Below, piece by piece: positions 59,498-64,000 of a stretch of 64,000 nucleotides of DNA. Position 1 is the stretch's first letter. Every line of letters begins with the position of its first letter. The stretch covers positions 558,001 to 622,000 of the forward strand of contig LNEM01000030.1 of NCBI GenBank assembly GCA_001464955.1, in the 5' to 3' direction. The position numbers were made by a program, and so were the translations under genes. The notes under the pieces are model-generated. The model saw only the letters and a list, made by a program, of their open reading frames with translations. It had not been told where the DNA came from and did not search any database. The DNA comes from Rhizobiales bacterium Ga0077537 (GTDB lineage: Bacteria > Pseudomonadota > Alphaproteobacteria > Rhizobiales > Hyphomicrobiaceae).

Positions 59498-60388
59498 TCA
59501 GGCGCGCGCCGGCAGGTGCGTCTTGAACCACGCCGTCGTCTCGGCCATGACCTCGTCGAAGGCGCGGCCGGCATAGACCTCGTAATGCCCCCAGCCCTTG
59601 AGCGTCACGAGCTTCTTCGGCTCTCCGGCTTTGGCGTAGAGCGCCTGCGACTCCTCCGGCGGCACCAGACGGTCGTCGTCCGTCGTGATCAGAAGCAACG
59701 GCCGTGGCGCGATTCTGTCGACCACCCACTCGGGATGGAACTGCAGCGTCTCGTCGATGTACTCGAGCGGCAGCGTCCCGACGGCGTTCGGGTTGTTCTT
59801 CCGCGCCGCGGCGGCCAGCGCCGCCGATTGCCGGTCCGGCAGCAGCACCTCTTCCCGCGCCACATACTCCGATTTGCCCGTGAGCACGCGCGCCTCTCGA
59901 TCCGCCTTTGCGCGCGCCTTGAGGTCGACCCATTCGTCGGGCCGGCGCACCGACCGCATCCAGCGCTCGCCGTGGCCGACCCCGACGCAGGAGACGACGC
60001 ACTTGACGCGCGGATCGATGGCCGCCGTCCAGACGACCGTCGCGCCGCCGTAGCTCGTCCCGTAGATCCCGAGCCGCTCCTCGTCGACGCCCGCCTGCAG
60101 GCCGAGAAACGTCATCGCGGCCTGCGCGTCGGCGACCCGGCTCATGGGCGCTAGCCGCGAGCGTGTGCCCTCGCTCTCGCCCCATCCCTTGTAGTCGAAC
60201 GTCAGCACGACGTAGCCGGCCTCGTTCAGGACGCGCGCGTTGTCAGGCAGATAGAGGTCCTTCACGCCCGTGTAGCCGTGGCAGAGCACGATGCCGGCGC
60301 GCCGCTCGCCTTTCGGCATGGTGTCCGGCACATAAAGGTCACCCGAGAGCTTGTGCCCCTCGCTGTAGAACGTGATCGGCGTCTTCAT
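59498..60388 (-). CDS. Alpha/beta hydrolase
   Basis: A 296-residue esterase-like protein. The oxyanion segment IVLCHGYTGVKDLY, the nucleophile elbow GTSYGG (Ser), an acid residue near LLITTDDDRLVPP and a His in LKGWGHYEVY give a complete triad layout. It is cytoplasmic, without signal peptide. The exact ester or thioester substrate is unknown. It lies 33 bp downstream of nudC, in the same direction. Confidence 0.88.
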   Translation of the reverse strand: MKTPITFYSEGHKLSGDLYVPDTMPKGERRAGIVLCHGYTGVKDLYLPDNARVLNEAGYVVLTFDYKGWGESEGTRSRLAPMSRVADAQAAMTFLGLQAGVDEERLGIYGTSYGGATVVWTAAIDPRVKCVVSCVGVGHGERWMRSVRRPDEWVDLKARAKADREARVLTGKSEYVAREEVLLPDRQSAALAAAARKNNPNAVGTLPLEYIDETLQFHPEWVVDRIAPRPLLLITTDDDRLVPPEESQALYAKAGEPKKLVTLKGWGHYEVYAGRAFDEVMAETTAWFKTHLPARA

Positions 60389-60421
60389 TGCGTGTCCTCC
60401 GGCTGGGGCGGGCTCAGGCGG

Positions 60422-61351
60422 TCATCCCTCGACGAATGCGCGCAGCAGCACGTGCGCGATGGCGTGCTTGCCCGGCGCCGTCAGCTTCTCGGGATGCGTG
60501 CCGTCGAGCATCTGGCGGGCTTCGGCTTTGCTGAACCACCGGGCATCGACCAGCTCGTTCGGGTCGATGTGCAGCTCGGTTGTCGCCGCGTGCGCAATGC
60601 ATCCGAGCATAAGTGAATGCGGAAACGGCCAGGGCTGGCTCCGGACGTACTCCACCCGCTCGACGACGATCCCCGTCTCTTCGAGCACCTCCCGCCGCAC
60701 CGCATGCTCGATGTCCTCACCGGGTTCGAGAAATCCGGCGAGCGTCGAGTACATGCCCGGCACATAGCGATGTTCGTGCGCCAGGATGCAGCGCGTGCCG
60801 TCCGTCACCAGCATGATCACCACGGGATCGGTGCGCGGAAACCAGTCGAGGCCGCAGCCTTGGCACTTCCGCCGCCATCCTGCGTCCTGTGGCACGGTTG
60901 CCGACCCGCACTTGCCGCAGAACTTGGCGTTCTCGTGCCACTGCCCCAGCGCCCGCGCCTTGCCGGCCAGGGACTGTTCGTCCGGCGACAGCGCCCCCTG
61001 CATGGCGAGCGAGCGCAGATCGACGGCGGGTCGGAGCACCTCGGCCGCCATGCCAAAGGTGCGTAACTGCTCTGTGCCGAGCGCAATCGAGAAGTGCGGC
61101 ACACCTGTATCCCGCGCAAGGCCTAGGAGCGCTGCCTCGTCGTCCGGCAGCCCGAGCCCGGTCACCTCGTCGCGGCTGAGCCATCGGATTTGAGCGTCCC
61201 CTGACCCGTCACCGCTGACCACCACGGGCTTCAGGTCGACCATCACCATGAATCGGGCTGCCGCGCTGCCTTTTTGCCCTTCGACCCAATCCTTGTCGGC
61301 GCGTTTGCCGCTGACGCGGTCGAGGAGGGCGGTGGCGGCGAGGGTCGGCAT
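60422..61351 (-). CDS. nudC: NAD(+) diphosphatase NudC
   Basis: NudC cleaves NADH to NMNH and AMP and removes NAD caps from RNA. The zinc ribbon (FCGKCGSATVPQDAGWRRKCQGCG), the Nudix box (GFLEPGEDIEHAVRREVLEETGI) and the family-specific SQPWPFPHSLM are all visible in this 309-residue protein, giving high confidence. It is the first gene of a run with the hydrolase on this strand. Confidence 0.95.
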   Translation of the reverse strand: MPTLAATALLDRVSGKRADKDWVEGQKGSAAARFMVMVDLKPVVVSGDGSGDAQIRWLSRDEVTGLGLPDDEAALLGLARDTGVPHFSIALGTEQLRTFGMAAEVLRPAVDLRSLAMQGALSPDEQSLAGKARALGQWHENAKFCGKCGSATVPQDAGWRRKCQGCGLDWFPRTDPVVIMLVTDGTRCILAHEHRYVPGMYSTLAGFLEPGEDIEHAVRREVLEETGIVVERVEYVRSQPWPFPHSLMLGCIAHAATTELHIDPNELVDARWFSKAEARQMLDGTHPEKLTAPGKHAIAHVLLRAFVEG

Positions 61352-61549
61352 CGAAGGGGCTCCAGATTGGCGTTATGCATGAAATGTTGGCACTGCTGAT
61401 CGGCGCAGTCACCGTCTTCGCTAACGATAGTCGGCGTGGCTCCGTGATCCATACGATTTTTCGCTGGCTGGTATGCTCCAGGCGATTGACGCCGCGGTAG
61501 CCGTGTGCAGAGTCCGGCCACCCTCAGTATGTCTCCAGGGAGGAAAATC

Positions 61550-62653
61550 ATGATGGGTTGGTTTAATCGCGGGCTCGCGTCCGTCGCGGCGCTCGGTTCG
61601 GCACTCGCCGTTTCGGGGCCGGCAATAGCTCAGCAGAATACACTCAAGATGCAGGCCTCGTGGCCAGCGTCCCTCACGCTCTACGAGAACTTCACTCAGT
61701 TCGCCAAGCGCACCGAGGAACTGACCGGCGGTCGCGTCAAGATTGATCCGATGCCGGCAGGTCAGGTCGTGCCTGCGTTCGAGGTTCTCGACGCGTCGCA
61801 CAAGAAGGTCATCGACGGCCACCATTCGTGGGCCGGCTACTGGACCGGGAAGAACAAGGCCGCGATCCTGTTCTCTGGCGGCCCCGGCGGCCCGCTCGGC
61901 ATGGACCACATGGACTACATGTCCTGGATGTGGCACGGCGGCGGCCTGGAGATGTACAACAAGTTCTACCAGGACACGCTCAAGCTGAACGTCGTCGTCC
62001 TGAACATCCTGCCGTCCGCGCCGCAGGCGCTCGGCTGGTTCAAGAAGGAGATCAATTCGCTGGCCGATTTCAAGGGCCAGAAGTGCCGCCAGACCGGCAT
62101 GGCCTCTGAAATCTTCAATGCGATGGGCATGCGCACGGTCAACATGCCGGGCGGCGAAATCATGCCGGCCGCCGAGCGTGGCACCATCGATTGCGCCGAG
62201 TGGGTGGGTGGCGTCGAAGATCTGCGCTTCGGCTTCCAGAACATCTGGAAGTACCACTACGCACCCTCGCTGCACGAGAACGTTTCGGTCGGCGAACTCG
62301 TGATCAACCGCGACGTCTGGAACGCGATCCCGAAGATCGACCAGGAGATCCTCAAGGCCGCCGCCACCGAGACGATGTTCGTGTGGTGGGCCAAGTGGCA
62401 GCGCCAGAACGCCGAGGCTCTCGCCGAACTCCGCGAGAAGCACAAGGTCAACATCAAGGAGACCCCGGCCGAGATCCACACCGAGTTCCTGAAGGCGTGG
62501 GACAAGATCGCCGCGACCGAGGCCGAGAAGAACCCGGTCTTCAAGGAAGTCTGGGAGAGCCAGAAGAAGTGGGCGTCGGTCACCGTGCCGGCCAAGCGCT
62601 TCTACTACCCGGCTTACTCGCTGGCGGCCGATCACTACTGGCCCAAGCAGTAA
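61550..62653 (+). CDS. TRAP transporter substrate-binding protein (DctP type)
   Basis: A 367-residue periplasmic solute receptor. ATG 61550 is preceded by AGGGAGGAAAA; an adjacent ATG at 61553 is equivalent. Residues 1-25 are a signal peptide ending in ...GPAIAQQN. The fold opens LKMQASWPASLTLYENFTQFAKRTEELTGGRVKIDPMPAGQVVPAFEVLDA, and carries RQTGMASEIFNAMGMRTVNMPGGEIMPAAERGTIDCAEW, the ligand-loop region of the DctP family. It resembles receptors for 2-oxoacids and other carboxylates. A terminator follows, then the permease genes. Confidence 0.92.
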   Translation: MMGWFNRGLASVAALGSALAVSGPAIAQQNTLKMQASWPASLTLYENFTQFAKRTEELTGGRVKIDPMPAGQVVPAFEVLDASHKKVIDGHHSWAGYWTGKNKAAILFSGGPGGPLGMDHMDYMSWMWHGGGLEMYNKFYQDTLKLNVVVLNILPSAPQALGWFKKEINSLADFKGQKCRQTGMASEIFNAMGMRTVNMPGGEIMPAAERGTIDCAEWVGGVEDLRFGFQNIWKYHYAPSLHENVSVGELVINRDVWNAIPKIDQEILKAAATETMFVWWAKWQRQNAEALAELREKHKVNIKETPAEIHTEFLKAWDKIAATEAEKNPVFKEVWESQKKWASVTVPAKRFYYPAYSLAADHYWPKQ

Positions 62654-62674
62654 CTTTGACCTGAGAAGGACGAG

Positions 62675-62705
62675 AGGCCGCATGGATCCCATGCGGCCTT
62701 TTTTC
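62675..62705 (+). terminator. Rho-independent terminator between dctP and dctQM
   Basis: AGGCCGCATGG (62675-62685) pairs perfectly with CCATGCGGCCT (62689-62699) around a 3-nt loop, and a T run follows. It would end part of the transcription after the binding-protein gene, giving more receptor than permease. Confidence 0.9.
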
Positions 62706-62798
62706 TGATGATGTGCGAATGTCCGGACAACGGGTGAATCACGGCGTAGCGTGCAACCGTGTGGCGGCGAGGGACGGGGAAGAGGAACGGCAAGAGCG

Positions 62799-63368
62799 AT
62801 GAGCGACACGACAATGGGACAGAAGCCCTCAGCGGGCTATCTCGGGATTATCCGGGTCATAGACAAGTTCACTGAGTGGACCGGTAACCTGTTCATTCTT
62901 CTGGTGATCCCCCTCATCTTGGCCAATGTGATCGAGGTGTTCTCGCGCTATGTGCTCGGAGACCCCACGATCTGGGCGCTCGACGTGACGACGATGTCGT
63001 TCGGCGCGCTCTTCATGCTCGGCTGCGGTTTGGCTCTTCTCAAAGGCGCTCACGTTCGCACCGACATGCTCTGGGACGGCTTCACCGAGCGCACCAAGGG
63101 CCGCATCGATACGATCGCCTACATTGTCTTCTTTTTGCCGACCATGGCCGTGCTGTTCTACGTCTCGTGGGGCAGCTTCATCGACGCCTACCTCATCAAC
63201 GAGCGGTCGAACTCGGGCGCCTGGGGGCCGATCATCTGGCCGCTGCGCGGTGTCGTCCCGCTCACGTTCGCAATCCTGTTCATTCAGGGCATCTCTGAGC
63301 TGATGAAGAGTATCTGGGCTGCCCGGACGGGCGAAGTCCTGGTCAAACACGAAAAGATCGAGGTCTGA
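62799..63368 (+). CDS. TRAP transporter small permease (DctQ)
   Basis: A 189-residue protein with four membrane helices (about 29-50, 63-85, 108-128, 147-168), the DctQ layout. It partners the large permease in Na+-driven uptake of the substrate captured by the DctP receptor. It starts at ATG 62799, 146 bp downstream of the receptor gene, across the terminator. The large permease follows 4 bp later. Confidence 0.9.
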   Translation: MSDTTMGQKPSAGYLGIIRVIDKFTEWTGNLFILLVIPLILANVIEVFSRYVLGDPTIWALDVTTMSFGALFMLGCGLALLKGAHVRTDMLWDGFTERTKGRIDTIAYIVFFLPTMAVLFYVSWGSFIDAYLINERSNSGAWGPIIWPLRGVVPLTFAILFIQGISELMKSIWAARTGEVLVKHEKIEV

Positions 63369-63372
63369 TCAC

Positions 63373-64000
63373 ATGTCATTTAACGAGATCCTCGGTCTGA
63401 TCATGCTGTTCGGCATGATCGGCGTGATTTTCATCGGCTTCCCGATCTCCTTCACTCTGCTCTTCCTGGCGCTCGTCTTCGGCGGCGTCGGGCTGGGCAC
63501 TGTCCAGACCTTCAACCTGGCCGACCTCCAGATCTGGGGCACGATGAAGGACGAGATCCTTCCGGCCGTCCCGCTCTTCATCTTCATGGGCTACATGACC
63601 GAGCAGGCGGGCTTGATGGAGCGCCTGTTCGGCGCGCTTCGAAGCCTCCTCGCACCGGTGCGCGGCGCCCTCTATCTGGCCGTCATCCTCACCGCGACGA
63701 TCTTCGCCATGGCGACCGGCATCGTCGGTGCGGCCGTGACCGTGCTCGGCATCATGGCCGGCCCGATGATGATCAAGGCCGGCTATGACGCGCGACTGTC
63801 GTCCGGCGCCATCGCGGCAGGCGGCACGCTCGGCATCTTGATTCCGCCGAGCGTGATGCTCGTCGTCATGGGCCCCACGATGGGCGTTCCGGTGAACCAG
63901 CTCTACTCGGCGACTCTGGTGCCCGGCTTCCTCCTGGCGATGATGTACATCGCCTATGCCCTCGGTCGCAGCTTCATCAACCCGAGCCTCGGCCCGCCGA
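63373..64000 (+). CDS. TRAP transporter large permease (DctM), 3' end outside window
   Basis: The frame from ATG 63373 (MSFNEILGLIMLFGMIGVIFIGFPISFTLL) is open to the end of the window, giving 209 residues of a protein normally about 430. Membrane helices near residues 5-35, 58-75, 95-130 and 140-165 are visible, along with GYMTEQAGLMERLFGALRSLLAPVRGAL and SSGAIAAGGTLGILIPPSVMLVVMG, typical of DctM. It forms the transport channel with DctQ. Confidence 0.93.
   Translation, partial: MSFNEILGLIMLFGMIGVIFIGFPISFTLLFLALVFGGVGLGTVQTFNLADLQIWGTMKDEILPAVPLFIFMGYMTEQAGLMERLFGALRSLLAPVRGALYLAVILTATIFAMATGIVGAAVTVLGIMAGPMMIKAGYDARLSSGAIAAGGTLGILIPPSVMLVVMGPTMGVPVNQLYSATLVPGFLLAMMYIAYALGRSFINPSLGPP

Overview
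This window looks like chromosome of a high-GC alphaproteobacterium. The supporting genes are an ethylmalonyl-CoA pathway pair (ccr with a meaA-type mutase), a NtrC-class regulator, TadD-like and BamB/YfgM-like proteins, NnrU, a TRAP transporter, and many acyl-CoA enzymes. Hyphomicrobiales or a neighbouring order is my best guess; the genus cannot be read from the sequence.

Left arm (1-29,900), ordinary host genes: the 3' end of pyruvate kinase, a membrane protein, a cupin protein, dapE, a YHS-domain exported protein, a BisC/TorA-like molybdoenzyme with a NIPSNAP gene, a three-domain indolepyruvate ferredoxin oxidoreductase, a large L,D-transpeptidase, a sigma-54 response regulator, rimM, a carboxymuconolactone decarboxylase-like protein with an acyl-CoA dehydrogenase, a TadD-like lipoprotein, a run of leucyl aminopeptidase, NlpC/P60 peptidase and moaB, a GT4 glycosyltransferase, a bamB/TPR pair, nnrU, a membrane-anchored J-domain protein and a radical SAM protein.

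Mobile island (29,930-40,483): a 10.55-kb element bounded by perfect 37-bp direct repeats. Each repeat is the 5' half of a tRNA-Thr(GGU) gene. The island carries a ParB-like protein overlapping a Dam-like adenine methylase, a reverse-strand operon of three orphan genes (one with a transposase-derived domain), a serine recombinase, a tandemly duplicated ~365-bp non-coding unit, a phage/plasmid-type helicase-like ATPase and a tyrosine integrase. The A/T-richer text and the phage-type gene set indicate transfer.

The right boundary is the most striking feature. The intact tRNA-Thr(GGU) is interrupted after anticodon position 36 by a 258-nt group I intron with recognisable P2-P9 pairings. The element recombined at the 5' exon/intron junction, so the working tRNA now has an element-supplied 5' exon and upstream region, with a host intron and 3' exon.

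Right arm (40,800-64,000), host genes again: a two-gene rhodanese operon, a TlpA-like protein with a His-rich tail, a DMT transporter, a methyltransferase, acyl-CoA dehydrogenase, a crotonase-fold protein, isoaspartyl peptidase, a CaiB-type CoA transferase, an MFS transporter, an adenylosuccinate-lyase/PcaB-superfamily enzyme, a histidine phosphatase, divergent meaA and ccr around an inverted repeat, an SDR, an alpha/beta hydrolase, nudC and a DctP-DctQ-DctM TRAP operon cut by the window end. The catabolic genes suggest growth on organic acids and acyl-CoA-forming substrates, with C2 assimilation through ethylmalonyl-CoA.
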